Below, one piece after another: positions 48,591 to 60,999 of a stretch of DNA of 64,000 bases. The notes under the pieces were generated by a model that was not told where the DNA came from, did not search any database, and saw only the letters and a list, made by a program, of their open reading frames with translations. Within the stretch, counting starts at the first letter, position 1. The number at the start of each line of letters is the position of its first letter. The translations under genes were made by a program, and so were the position numbers. The stretch spans positions 6,857,676 to 6,921,675 of the forward strand of contig CM049311.1 of assembly GCA_026874595.1 (NCBI GenBank). Reading direction: 5' to 3'. The DNA comes from Sipunculus nudus (Eukaryota > Annelida > Sipuncula > Golfingiida > Sipunculidae).

Positions 48591-49092
48591 CAGACCTGGT
48601 TCGGAATTTCGACTTCAACTATTTGCATCCGCTCTGCTTGGAAATCCCCGTTTTCCATATATAGGCTTATGTAGGCTACATATGTATGTTCGTACAACTG
48701 TGTGCGCGCACGTATGACTTATGGTTGACCCTGTGCTGAATTGGACTACATTATTGCCGACCGTTAGTTTAAATTATCAATACACAATGTGTCATTAATT
48801 ACCACGTATATGAGGGTCGTTGTTTCGAAGTAGACTTTGACCTCACTGATTTAGTTTGTCATGTGCACATATATCATATGATCACGACATACCTACCTCT
48901 TCATTCACATTGATTGGCAAACGTTCCGCCGTGGAATAATGATTGTTTAAAGGGACGGTAGCGATAAATGACCCTAAAAGTGACGCTACAAGTGAGTTAA
49001 ACTCTAGCTAACGTTAAATATGCCCGATGGGAAAATTTGCATAACCATGAATCGTTTATAGATATATAGATACTGACACGCTTCGTCTGAAT

Positions 49093-49152
49093 TTCCCGGA
49101 AACCTCGTTCATATAAAGGAGAATCGAGCTTGAATATCAAGAGCACTCAGTA
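49093..49152 (+). promoter_or_regulatory. candidate core promoter (STAT-type site, TATA box, Inr)
   Basis: TTCCCGGAA (49093-49101) matches the STAT/GAS consensus TTCNNNGAA. TATAAA is at 49112-49117, and TCAGT about 30 bp further on (49147) resembles an initiator. An ATG follows at 49172. Confidence 0.4.
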
Positions 49153-49171
49153 AACAGTTAACAAGAACACA

Positions 49172-49258
49172 ATGGTCCTGAGAACAATTCTACAACAAAT
49201 TGTTCCTGAGCCATCACAGAGAGTTGTGATGACTTTTCGGAGCATGTTGACCTGTTAA
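49172..49258 (+). CDS. 28-codon ORF behind the TATA promoter
   Basis: Starts MVLRTILQQIVPEP and ends MLTC then TAA. It is the first ATG after the presumed start site. It may be a micropeptide, an upstream ORF, or the beginning of an exon with an unseen donor. No family recognised. Confidence 0.25.
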   Translation: MVLRTILQQIVPEPSQRVVMTFRSMLTC

Positions 49259-51299
49259 ATATCAATTATAATTATATTTTTTTATGAATCTTATTGAACC
49301 ATTTACTGCTCAGATTAACTTTAGTTTTCGTACAAGCTCTGAATCCCGTTTTGTTTTTAGACTACAGGCAATATCTTGTTCCCATATAAGCCATATGAGG
49401 AGGCACACCTGATAAGTTGTGCTTTACGCTACATCAGGACTTTAGGTAAGCCCCATTGGAGTTTAAATAAGCCGCATCAGGACTTGCATTTATATACACA
49501 CACATAAGGAGGTATCTCCTTACACGGCTTGCACTTATCACTTCGTACATGCATCGATTTGTGACCTCGGGGGGGGGGGGGGGGGAGGGGACCTACTCTG
49601 TCACTCTCAGACCTACTAATTTTATCCGTTAATTAGTTCCTCAAAGATTGTGATAGAAGACACTGAGATTTTCCGTACATATGCCGTGACAAAAACAACA
49701 TAGCCTGTTTGCATATGCGACCATTCCACTGTCAGAATTCTCCAGATCTTTCATTGTTCCTCTTTTTTTTTTTTTTTTTTCTTCTTTTTTTTTTTAGTAA
49801 AGCTGACTGGTCACCTTTTGTCCTTCGTCCGTCCGGCCGTATACAGGGTTCATTTATACCTTATACACCATGATAAAGTGCATATCATTGCTCAATGATC
49901 GAGGGCGGATCAAGGATTATGGGTAGGTAGGAAAGAAAAAAAAACATAAAAAACTCATTAAGTGGGGAACGGTTAAACACTGCTAAAAGGATATTGAATC
50001 CAGCAAGGATGGGTTAAACCCCCTATAAACCCCTCTTTTTTATATGTCATGAAGCCTTTTTGATAATATGACCTTTGCCTGTAAGTTTGACCTAGATTTT
50101 ATATCGATTGTTTCTTAAGGGTATTTCTTAGATTTACAGTGCTTTGACCCAAGAAAACCATCAAGATTTCCTGAACATAATTTATACTTACTGCTTAATA
50201 TCACAATTCGCAAAGAAAAGGATCATCTTTGCCCATGATGTATAGTCTCATCAATGACCAGGAGATGGCGCCCGTAGCGGCAATATCACGACCACCTTTT
50301 CGGCGGTATCTGAATGAATAATTTCTTCTCCACAAATATCACTGTTAACAGGGGTGGATCCAGGATTCTTCCATCCAGGAAGACTAATATGAAAACCTAT
50401 ACAAAGCTCTTCTGATCCAGAAAGGGAGGGTTCAGCCTGGAAATATTGGTTTTAAACCCTTACCCTAAAAAAGATCGTTTCTGCTCAAAATTAAGGGATT
50501 CAAGCAAATTGGGCTCGACCTGCCAATGGTTAATCTGTGTATCCGCTTGTATGGACACGGGTACAGTTAAGGACATGCATACGGTTTGAACTAAAATATG
50601 TTAATATAGAAGGAATTTTTCCACTTGTACGGAGACGGCTCCATTCAGAATTCTGCCTGTACGGCTCAGCATGTGTTATTATACCCTAGATGACTTGAAT
50701 TATCATGAAAGCCCCCTGTCAAGGACAAAAGAATTCCAGCTTAATCAATTATTATTATATTAAATAAAAAAAGGCACGCTCAATAAGCACATAATATGCA
50801 TCGCTATATAACCGTTACAAATGCAGAGATGTCTATCAACGGTGAAAATCTTTGATAAAATGATCAAGACTATATATATCACATGTAAAGGGTTATTTTA
50901 TATTATTGATGCTTCTACTTTAAGACTTTCTGTATAAGAAACGGATATTATTGTGGCTGATTATTTGGTAGTAGGCCACAATAAATAACGTTATGCTAGG
51001 GAGTACTCTTGAAAGAATGAGAGGAAGAATTCTTGTTTTGAAAGGGATATAGCCAGAATACATTAAAGCCAAAGGGTAGATTGAAGCATTGCATATTTAA
51101 AAATGTGACTAAATTCGAAAGCCAATAAATCAATAAAACAAACTACTGTGCCAAGTTTGATAAAGTTACTTTGGTGCGTAAAAAGGAGATTACACAAATT
51201 ACAGAAAGTAATAATAAATAAAAAGCAATAAATCCAACTCCGTTTGACCGTACTGTGCTGCCACCTGTCGATGAATTGTAAAAGCATACCTCCTAAAGC
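49259..51299. other. non-coding region with repeat fragments
   Basis: G17 at 49569-49585, a T-rich tract near 49760-49795, an inverted fragment of the CCGTCCG repeat tail at about 49830-49850, and paired GGGTTTA-type wording at 49980-50470. No exon supported. Confidence 0.45.
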
Positions 51300-51560
51300 A
51301 TTCACATTATGTTTCTGTATATATCAGGGTCTTCCCTCATTCTCGAGTGGATGTCGAGTGAACGGCTCGTCTTAAGTATCAGCATTGGTCAAAATATATT
51401 GCTGGCTGAAAGAAACAGTTGTAAAGGGCAGGGATTAGGAATTCGTCACCAAACCCTGACCTATATAACCCTTTTGGGACATTTCCATCACTTCCTGGAA
51501 GATACTATGACCGACTTGCACAATAGATATCACAGAAGGACAGGTCCGCAGAGGAAATAG
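51300..51560 (-). repeat. recurring module M, copy 1
   Basis: The minus strand matches 63640-63800 (plus strand) over about 160 bp, e.g. GACCTGTCCTTCTG, CAAGTCGGTCAT, CTTCCAGGAAGTGATG, GGTCAGGGTTTGGTG and AGCCAGCAATAT. The frame is broken by a stop after GQGLVTNS. Confidence 0.75.
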
Positions 51561-52179
51561 CGATATCCCAGGGCCTGCTGATCTAACTGTTATGGTTGTC
51601 AGGGAACCATGCCTCTAATTGGTTTATACTACGTTTTTGATGTCTCAGGGACGGCTTGATTAACCGTACCAATACCGTTGTAACACAAGGGTAACTAAAA
51701 ACTGTATCCACAAAATGTGATACAGTTGGCTGTTTATTGTCATGGAATGATTGCTCCGTATGAGCACACTCACTCCAGTTATCACCTCGTCTGGTAATAA
51801 ATCTTCTTAAGAAAATTAATAAGGAGGCAGGAAGAGTACAAACGATTATTAATTAAGGCCATAGGATGTTAACAGTATATGTAAACGTGATATCTCATTC
51901 GTGAACTCAGTAGTTTTGAAAGCAGGCTTACTGTTCTGCTTATCCCGTCAATGATAATACTTATATGAGATCCTAGGTGTTTGTTATATACAACTGGGTT
52001 AATACCTGGAAGAAGCTGTTCATTGACGCCCTAGACAAAGAAATTATAATTATGCGGCAATTATAAATCATTACGGTTCAATTGTATAATCCCTTCACCT
52101 TTAATAATGTTTTGGACAGTCTAAAAACAGGTCTGTATTACCTCATGGCCAAAACACTATAATTATTATAATTATTATT

Positions 52180-53180
52180 ATTGACATGCGTCTTTTCAGA
52201 TGGATACATCAAAGCACTCCTGAGATAAATACCTGAATGTTTTCTACAAACACGTGGTCGTACATGGTTGTAGATAAACCAATCCTAGATCTATGGACAT
52301 GCCACGTTTCAGGTGGATACATCAAACCACTCCTGAGATAAGTAACTGAATGTTTTCTACACATACGTGGTTGTAGATGGCGCCACCAGTCATGCATAAG
52401 AGAAATCTACCCAAGATGGACGACCCTGAAAAATTTCAGGCTAATGACCAACCAACTCCTCAGAAAAGGGCATCAATGTATTCTACGAAAACGGAATGGT
52501 AGTTGGCACCACTTTTCTGGTATATGAAAAAGCTATGCAAGACGGATAAACATGTGTTCTTTAGATATGTGCAATTATCACCAAAAACAGAATAAAACGC
52601 AAACATTATTGTCGGTGGCGCCACCAGGCAACCAGGTATCAAAGATCTATGGACATGCAGAATGTCAGGCGGAATTATCAAAACGCTTCTGAGATAAATG
52701 CATGGATTTATTCTACGAATATGTGATCATAGGTGGCCCCCATCTGTCATGTGCACGACAAAGCTATCCAAGATAGATAGACATACCACATTTAAGACTG
52801 ATATATTGAACACCTCCTGAGATATGAGTGATTTTCACCAAAAGAAAACGCCCGGATGGACGCCAAGCGAAAATGATTGCAGATAGCTCCAACAGTCTTG
52901 AGCATTACATGAATGTCTATGGATATGGACAATTCCAACCCAATAAATCGAACCACTCCGAAGATATGTGCTACCATTACAAGAAAAAGAATCATAGATG
53001 GACATTACGCGGAAAGGATTGCAGGGCGCGCCAATAATCTTTCACATGTGACACGATAATTAAGTGTTGGGTTCAGAAAGATCAATCCAGGGTCTCACCG
53101 GAGTTCTCCGTAGGCGAATGTGGTGGCGGAACCCGCGTGAAAACATAGTATCCGCAAAACTCTGTTGTCGTGGATATAAA
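52180..53180. repeat. dispersed repeat R2, copy 2
   Basis: Iterated units with GGCGCCACCA palindromes (52378, 52617), CCACTCCTGAGATA and AAAACGGAAT. It has the same tail (CATAGTATCCGCAAAAC, then GTGGATATAAA) as 37180-37240. Confidence 0.75.
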
Positions 53181-54180
53181 TACTAGCAAATTTTCCCAAA
53201 TTATATCAAATATAACAAGATAAAATTGTGATCGAGGCGTTTCTACAGACGGGTAGCATGATGACGATTTAGTGCCATTGTCAATTATAACACCGATTTA
53301 ACCTCTTGCATCGTTCATTTTGGTCATTTGAGCTTTTGTGACCGGCGTTGTAAATTTGAATGGCGCGTTATGAAACTGTAAAGGTAACTTTACCAATTTG
53401 TCAAAATGTTACATCCTAGAAGTTTTTGCTGATATTTTCTATCACACCTTGATCACTCTTATCTGGGTCATGTTGACAACAATATTCTTGTTTTGCAGAA
53501 ATAAATATTTGAACGTCCTACAGTCATAAAATCTAGAGTGAATTTGAGATACAAAGCCTCCAATGGCGATCTACTCAAGAATTAAGATTGATTTTTTCGT
53601 TTTCCTACTTTTGCACGGTGCCCTCCCTGAAATCCAACAGGACACATTATACCCAGTTAATATTTGTCAGTGATGATATAGATATCCACTGGGATCCAGG
53701 TAAATATCGCAAATACATGACAAAGAATTTTCCGACACCGATTCCGACAAGGGGGGGGGGGGACTTATACAAATCAGACTAATTCAACGATTCCAATTTC
53801 TTTGATCTAACGGCGTAATGTGTACCCCAGTTGTAAGAGCTAATCTCATTGGACCAAAGAGGGGCTCTGTTACATCAATTCAGAAAGCTCGGTAATGAAT
53901 GCAGACACCAGATATCAGATCCATTACACAATGAAGTTCACACAATAGATGTTATTCCTGTGTGTATGTGTGGACTTCAAGTGTATCAAGGAATATGACA
54001 TGATTTAGCACACTAGGCGTCCTGCTTTAATGTCTACCATCACACACTAATTAACAAATAAGAATACTTTCACTTCTTCGGGAAAGATCTTTATCCTTTT
54101 CAATGGTACAAAACAAACACAAAGACAATAAAAATTCCAAAAGGTGCATTGACGTTTATGCAAAATGATAACTGTGGACA
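53181..54180. other. no gene recognised
   Basis: AT-rich with a G12 run at 53751-53762. Open frames are short and unsupported. Confidence 0.4.
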
Positions 54181-54189
54181 AGGTGACAA

Positions 54190-54420
54190 GGTACATTAAA
54201 GGTTACATTGTTTGGACGATGATATGTGAATGTATTTACCCTGCTTTCCTGGGCAACAATTGAAACTGAAAGAAAAGAATAATAAGTCAGGCGTTGAACA
54301 TGGACCCAAATAAAAACACCTTTGAAGTGTATGGATAGAAACTGGCGCGGAGAACAGATTAAGTGAAAAAAAAGTATAATCGATCAAAATGAGACCTCAC
54401 AGAAACGGGCTGTTGCCTCG
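54190..54420 (-). repeat. recurring module M, copy 2
   Basis: Shares with 60690-60910 the wording ACCCTGC(T)TTC.T(G)GGCAACA and TCAGG.GT(C)GAACA, and with 57430-57470 the wording AAGTGA...TATCGATCA...GAG..TCAC. Minus-strand frames give PCSTPDLLFF here and PCSTPDFSFL at 60.8 kb. Confidence 0.55.
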
Positions 54421-54739
54421 CTTGCCTTTCTCTGTGATAACAATCAATGTCGAAACCAGTGAGCTTCTGGGATCTTTATCCAACTCTGATTTCTGGCACG
54501 TAAGCACAGGAAAACTTATTAACCAAAGGCGAGAAAACTATGTGTCACGCTTCCCTTTTTTGATGTAACTGTCGTAATTTGAAAATGGGTTATATGCCTT
54601 AATATATAAAAAATAGGTCAACTACGTAGAAAGGAAAAGTTTAGAGAATAATACACCTTTTTTTACACAGACACATATTTAGGGACATTTAATATAGATA
54701 GTATATCCTTTTCTAGCTGTTGACTGCACCAATATTCCT

Positions 54740-55430
54740 AATCAGGTGACTGATGGGTCATAATACTCAGCTGACTGACGCTTAAGTAATATGTTCCTGA
54801 ATGTGCATCTGAACGACAACGGTACCATAATGTTCATCATCTGACAGACTTTCATAAGAACTGATAAAACAAGGGTACCACAGAACGGTGAATCTCCTCA
54901 CAACAAAGGTAAAATTAGATGAAAGATTGATTAAACTGTAAACCTGGTAAATTTAAAAATCAGTTTGACATTCCTGTGACCTTTGACCGTGTGACCTTGA
55001 AATCAACAGAAATATTCCCAATATTTTAGTAATCGAAAAGTAAAAGATGGAAGGTTTGGGATAAAATCATTTGATTAATATACGTCCACCAGTTTTTTTC
55101 CAAAAAGTGAATCATGCGGTCTCGACCCTTCGTCTTATGGCCTCTTATTCCAAAGTGCTGTTTTTATTTTAGCAGGTGAGCATATCTTTGAAGGGGAAAG
55201 TTTAGGATGGAGACGTAAGCGTAAATGAGTCAGTAAGACTCTTTAAGAAGTAGTTCCTGTGACTTAGACCTTTGACGTTGTGCAGTCACATTGATTTTCT
55301 TTTTTGGTAGGTAAGCTGTACATGAAAGATGGAAGGTAAAATGTTTTAATTTGAAACATGTCCACAGCTCAATAGGGGAATTATGGATATACGGACAGAC
55401 GGAAGGAAGGCCCAACAAATGGATGCCTTA
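54740..55430. repeat. diverged copy of the half-site repeat family
   Basis: Head fragment at 54745-54775, TGTGACCTTTGACCGTGTGACCTTG (54972 region), GACCTTTGACG (55266) and a GGACAGACGGAAGG tail (55392), the same order as 28250-29335. Confidence 0.6.
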
Positions 55431-57100
55431 CTATGTCCCCTCACTGAGGATTATGATCAATATGAAAACCAGATATCTGGACACTAAACGCACCAAGAGC
55501 TTAGGAACTGACATCATTGCTGACATCTGATGGTCTTAAAAAACAGTTATGTTTAAATGTGAAAAAAAACTAATATGAAAATAAAACGATCACTGAAACC
55601 ACAGCTGAGAAACTGACACAATTGCTCTAATTTGGATTTCACAAAAAACAAAGAAAGTGATATGGGTTAATATATAGAATAATACAGGTGGGGCCATCAG
55701 TCTTCAGGAAATGGTAAATTTGAGTTATGATCAATACAAACCTTACAGTTACTGTAACGATTTTCCTCATTCGAGAGTCTTAAAAACAGAGGAACATCCG
55801 TGCTAATAGTAAAACAGTTGGACAATGGTTGCCAGTTGTTACAAGAACCGATGAAACGAGTCAGGATAATTAAGCATATCAGTACATTAGTACACAACTG
55901 GTTCAAATATTGTAATAGTTGTACACATTTTCAAAATTACAGTTACAAATGCGTAAAATGAAAAAAAATACAGGTTGTGCCAAAAGTCTTTAACAAATAA
56001 TGAATTGTTACACTATCAATATGCGATGCAAGAATCAAGGCAATCTATATATTTATTTCTGAGATACTGGAGATTTTGTATTCTTATATTTTATTAACAC
56101 GAAAATATTAAAGTGAGCAAACACGCTCCATAATTCACAAAATATAGATTGCGGTTCTAGGACCCAACGCTATATTTCAGTATGAATGAAATCAGCTGTT
56201 TTAAAAAATTTTTCAACGCAAATAAACAATAAACAAATTGGCCTATTCATTAAAGCAGCTTCCTGGCACAGCCCTTCATTTGAAATAAATAAAAGAATTG
56301 TGCCATTTTCATATTAAACATCAAAGGAAATATAATTAAAACCTGGTACAGAGTTCTTTATGATATTGTCATGAAATCAAAGACTAGCTCCTTGAAATGT
56401 GGTGTGCTGTAAAATGTGTACGTTAAAAAAAAATAAAAAAATACTAAAATATCAAATGAAAATTTCATGTAAACATATACAATAAGAATGATCGCTCCGT
56501 CCGATTTAAATGTAAATGGAATCTTGGGGTGATTTTGAAAGAGGTGGTTTACCAGGTGAGCTACCTTAAATGATATGCTTGATGTAAACTATACGTCTGA
56601 GAGGTACATTTCCTGACAGTGCAAAGATTTTGTATTTTGAGGCAGTTTACAAAGCATGGATGTTCCTGCACTTTTAGAGGTTTAACCATAATCCAGGCCA
56701 AATTTACAATTATGTCTATATGCCACTGATGCTGGAAGTTCAAGCTCACATTGATTAAGGAGAGAGATATACTCCTGCTGGATGATCCAGTGAAGAAAAG
56801 AACCCTCAACAACAACAGATGACCTTTTGTATTTGAACGACATCGATGAATCGGATAATCTAATGTGTGGCCTTCGGAAAGGTTTATTACTCTTGCTATA
56901 TTGATAAACTCAAGAGAGATCCTACGGAAGTGTCATTCACGGTCTGAGAGTGACGTAGATTGTGTTTTACTGATGGCAGGCATGGAATATGCCCGGGGTA
57001 AACTGAAATGATTATATTAACACAGGAAGAACTTGCACTTTTTTTCATTATTTGAGCTATTAATGAAGGATCAGGAAGCATTAACCCCTCACGCTTTCAC
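55431..57100. other. no gene recognised
   Basis: AT-rich; several 60-84-codon open frames lack splice, start-context or family support. Confidence 0.4.
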
Positions 57101-57109
57101 AAGAAAATT

Positions 57110-57440
57110 GCTATTATATTGACGGCATAGAGTCCCTGTAAGGATTGCTGCTAGCTATTGATCAGATTTCACGAATGAGAAGGCAAGACTGTAGCGACGT
57201 TCCCTGGTCCTCCGCTAAATTATAAGCAGTGTTAAAAAAATATTGCTGGCTCCATACAACTATAATGGTCACGGATAAGAAATTCGTCATCATGGCCAGT
57301 GATAGGTTGATGCCTTGCAGGGTAACAATAGAAATTTGAATAAAGGAATAACACTTCGGGAGCTGGCTTTTAGTCACACCATAATGCAAATAAAACTTTT
57401 ATACAGGGTTTTGCGAAGGTAAAAGGTGAAAACAGGTTAA
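57110..57440 (-). repeat. recurring module M, copy 3 (open frame intact)
   Basis: The minus strand encodes SFIQISIVTLQGINLSL, FLSVTIIVVWSQQYFF, then a hydrophilic tail to a stop at 57162. It resembles FIFQEVMLMSLQGYMG and FFLSMTFTAVFSQQYN of the copy at 63.7 kb. Flanking non-coding parts also match (AACTGCT..TAA.TTAGC, TATGCCGTC.ATATAAT). Confidence 0.5.
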
Positions 57441-57594
57441 GTGAGAAGGGTATTATCGATCATGATGGAGAGTCACAAAAAAGGTTCCTTTTGACGCACT
57501 CATTGATTCTGTTATTTCCTGTGTAAAGGAATAGGAAGACATATGGATGAATTGTACTTCGTTCTTATATCGCCGTTTCTTTGATCTCCTTTAG

Positions 57595-57769
57595 CGTCTC
57601 GTTCCTGGCTAATGACATCCGTAGAAGGAGCCGAGGTGTGCCATTTTCCCTTCCGACCACCTTTATGAGTCCCGGACAGGCTATGAATTTGTCATTTTAC
57701 GAAGGAAGTGCATCCGCCTGCAGGTCGTGTTCCTGGCTCAACCACTCTGAAACCAGACAGGGTTTATAG
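57595..57769 (+). CDS. candidate terminal exon, unknown protein
   Basis: Preceded by a good acceptor (TTTCTTTGATCTCCTTTAG), then 57 codons including VPFSLPTTFMSPGQAMNLSF and SACRSCSWLNHSE to a stop at 57769. An internal donor CCTGCAG|GTCGTG at about 57722 is possible. CpG is higher than around it. No family recognised and no joining exon found; the opposite strand is also partly open. Confidence 0.3.
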
Positions 57770-58880
57770 CTACAAAATATAACGGCTGTCAAGGTGAAGA
57801 GTGTGTAAGTGGCACCGATTCGAACCGAAATAATACATGATTTAAGCAAAAGTTTAAGTCTCAGTTTTTTTGCGGCTAAAGGTTGTATGATGTAAAAACA
57901 GAAAAAAAACAGTAGTTTATTTATTATAAAAGGAAAGAGTGGCAAGATAAAGATTCCTTCCAAAGGAATAGGAGGCTTTGATCGTTCCGCAACAGATGGA
58001 ACACGTTTATCGTTTCTAGCGTTCACTCGTTTTCAAAATTAATTTAATTCGTCTCTCCTTTTAGTATTTACAGATAATGGCTGAAAATATGTTTATATTG
58101 TCCTTTTAAAAGCTTTCAGAATATGGAATGTAAAAGTTGAGTAAGAGAAAAAGCAATATTGGATTAAGATTTTAGCACTGAGGCAGGTTAAAGTGCTACC
58201 AAATAGCATTGCATTTTCTTTGTTTTTTTCACACACTGTTCATGATAACGTTATTATTGTATAAATAAGATCGATGTGCTATTATTTGTATCAGATTCGT
58301 ATTTCATCATGTCTGTACTGAAGCGTGTTTTGTTGGTCGACATCATTTATAAGATTGGAATGCATAACGAGGATTAACTTTGAAGCGGGAAAGGGGTGTT
58401 GTTGCAAGGTACAACGGCTGTCATGTTATGGGAGTGAGCAAGTGACATATACTCCGACTGGAGTATAAATGATCTGGGCGGCCTTGGTCTTGGTATAACC
58501 AAAGAAACACATTTACTGTTTCATGCGTCAACTAATTTTCAAAACTGAGTACTTACTCTCTTTTACTACTCTTACCCTGCTTTTATTTTTGAAAGATAAT
58601 GGTTGAAGAATATGTTTATTAATTGACTTTAAAATCATTTAATGCAACAGATGAGTGAGAGCAGGAACAATATTAGATTAAGTCATATTTTAGACGACTT
58701 AAAGTTCTTTCACACAACGTTAGTAATAAAGCTATCACAGTATAAAGAGGTATTGATTACACATATAAGATTCCGGTGTCTAAACTATAAACATGTTTAG
58801 TTGGTCGACAGATGTATAGACTACAATGGTTTTCACACTAGGAATATTCAATGCATACCATGTGTAGAAAGTGTACAATT
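57770..58880. repeat. two diverged tandem copies of about 0.5 kb
   Basis: 57785-58375 and 58420-58870 share AACGGCTGTCA, AGATAATGG(C/T)TGAA, ATATGTTTAT, ATTAGATTAAG-type wording and TTGGTCGACA in the same order. Confidence 0.65.
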
Positions 58881-59214
58881 TGCGGCCGTATGGTCGAGTC
58901 TATAAATAGAGTTAACTAGCTTCTGTTGTCATATTACTTTGAATATCATAGTTCTAATGGTTATGATTTAATTTGTGATCTGCTATACATCACACAGAAA
59001 GCTGTTATCTGTCATTCTCAACAAATGAGCCAGAGGCATTACATTCACTTTGTGAATGGGCATGACAATGGTAACAATTATTAAATACTACTGTGAAATT
59101 GAAATACCATATCAGTTGTGGTCCAGCTTATGTAGTAACATGTATTATATTTTCAATCTATAACCTGAAAACGTAGAATATAACACTGCTTTTGGTGGTG
59201 TAGAAAACAGGTCA

Positions 59215-59610
59215 ACACAGGTGGCGCCACCTGCAGCCAGCTTCGTCCCAAGACCGACATTTCTGTAAAGATACTGAGCTGGGAGATGCAGCCATTGCTG
59301 AGATATTTGGTACCAAATATTACATTATGTCTCTGTGTACAAACATAATATCCTTAAATAAAGCATTATTTATCCTGAATACTGACCCTATTCTGTTCAC
59401 ACCTTGTATTTCGATAGTCCGCACTCTTCAACTTTCCAAAGGGATGCCCCAAGGACCCTTATGGATTTTATGTTAGAATGTTATAGGTCTATTTTTTACG
59501 ATTTGTTCCTTGTCTTAATGGATGGATTACCACGAAGTCGGACTAACAGATGTAGGACAAAGCCCAATAGCTATAGCTCAGTTGACTAACAGACAGCTAA
59601 TCTAATAACC
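59215..59610. repeat. fragments of R2 and of the half-site repeat tail
   Basis: AGGTGGCGCCACCTGC at 59219 is the R2 palindrome. 59440-59600 carries GGACCCTTATGGATTTTATGTTAGAA and ends AATAGCTATAGCTCAGTTGACT, the degraded tail seen at 29.2 and 62.9 kb. Confidence 0.55.
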
Positions 59611-59939
59611 CTCTGATACCTTCTGTGCCTGTTTCCGGTGTATGCTTCATCGGAAGCATGGGACAGCAATCATGCAGTACAAGCAAAATCACTAGGTAGG
59701 ATATAAGTAAAGTTGTATGAAAATAAACCAAATGCCTATATATCTTCTTCACAATGACAATACATCGTCATGAATGTGTTTGTTTTTTTTTTTTTCGTTC
59801 TATCCCTACCAGCACCATATTATCATTGTTATCTTTATTCTAATCATTTTCATTTTATCATTATACTAATAATATAATTCCCATCCCTACACCAAAATAT
59901 TCCGTGTAATGTACACAGTCTTGGACTATAGTTAATGTT

Positions 59940-60170
59940 CCTCATCACGTGATGGTTGATATCAGTGACCAATAATGGGATCATCTGCTGCCGTGCTTAC
60001 CTGCCATTATGCTCGGTTTACATATTTACTTTCGACGAACACCCAGACGGCATTGCCGCTCATCAGATTAAAGCACCATCCCCAGGTCAACTCCAGCCCG
60101 TTAGTTTACAGGAACTTCACCTTTAAAGGTATCTTAACTATCACCAGCTGCTTTCGCGTGTCATAGGAAA
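59940..60170. other. GC-richer patch, possible exon, strand undecided
   Basis: The plus frame opens MGSSAAVLTCHYARFTYL, with a donor-like CCCAG|GTCAAC. The minus frame reads ELTWGWCFNLMSGNAVWVFV before a stop. Neither can be joined to another exon. No family assigned. Confidence 0.2.
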
Positions 60171-60393
60171 TGAAAAGGTTAGAAGGAGACCCAGGTCACT
60201 TCACAATTATTCCGATCAATGGACTTTGGTTTGTTAGCGTGATAATGCCGACTTCATATTTATCTTTAACATTTTATCAAAGGGGAACATATAATTCATT
60301 GTTAGGTATTACATGGATGAATTGTGGCTAATTTTTATGAAGCTACGGGGTTTTCTCTTCATATAAAGCCAAAAAGATCATGCATTAATCCCT

Positions 60394-60400
<7 letters not shown>

Positions 60401-60436
<36 letters not shown>
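60401..60436. repeat. (GT)n/(GA)n microsatellite
   Basis: GTGTGTGTG followed by an uninterrupted GA run. Confidence 0.9.
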
Positions 60437-60437
<1 letters not shown>

Positions 60438-60689
60438 TAAGAGGAAAATTTAACTGACGTGTTACAGTATGTATTTTGTGATCGTCCACTGGGATAATAT
60501 GATTGCAAATAGGACATAAAAATGTCGCGTTCACATGGAGTTCAGCCTTAGAGCCAGATATGCCGACAATAAAAAAACAATGAATATAATCAAAGCTGTC
60601 ATAACTGTATCAAGTTCACGTTTGAATATATGACAATCAAGGGGAGATTATGTATTCACTTAAAACATAATAACTTATAATTACTTAAG

Positions 60690-60990
60690 AGAAATACTTC
60701 TAAATGGGCGTGAAGCCGACACAGTAGTTGAGAACTATAGAAAGGGATTGGCAAGCGGAAGGAACTTTGACCGTAACTTTCATTGTCCGCTGATAGGTTG
60801 GTGTGTGCATAAAATTTCTTAACCCTGCCTTCGTAGGCAACAAGAAAATTATAAGGAGGAATGAAAAATCAGGAGTCGAACAAGGAGGCAAATTAAACAT
60901 TCAAACAGGGTCTTGACTTGCCTGAAACTGCCAAGGAATAGTAGGAGTTTGTTTTTCAGCTGACTATGTTTCTGTTCTTATTACGATGAG
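60690..60990 (-). repeat. recurring module M, copy 4
   Basis: Matches 54190-54320 (ACCCTGCCTTCGTAGGCAACA, AAAATCAGGAGTCGAACA) and 57280-57300 (CTGATAGGTTG). About 3.5 kb from copy 3. Confidence 0.55.
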
Positions 60991-60999
60991 CGTCTTGGG

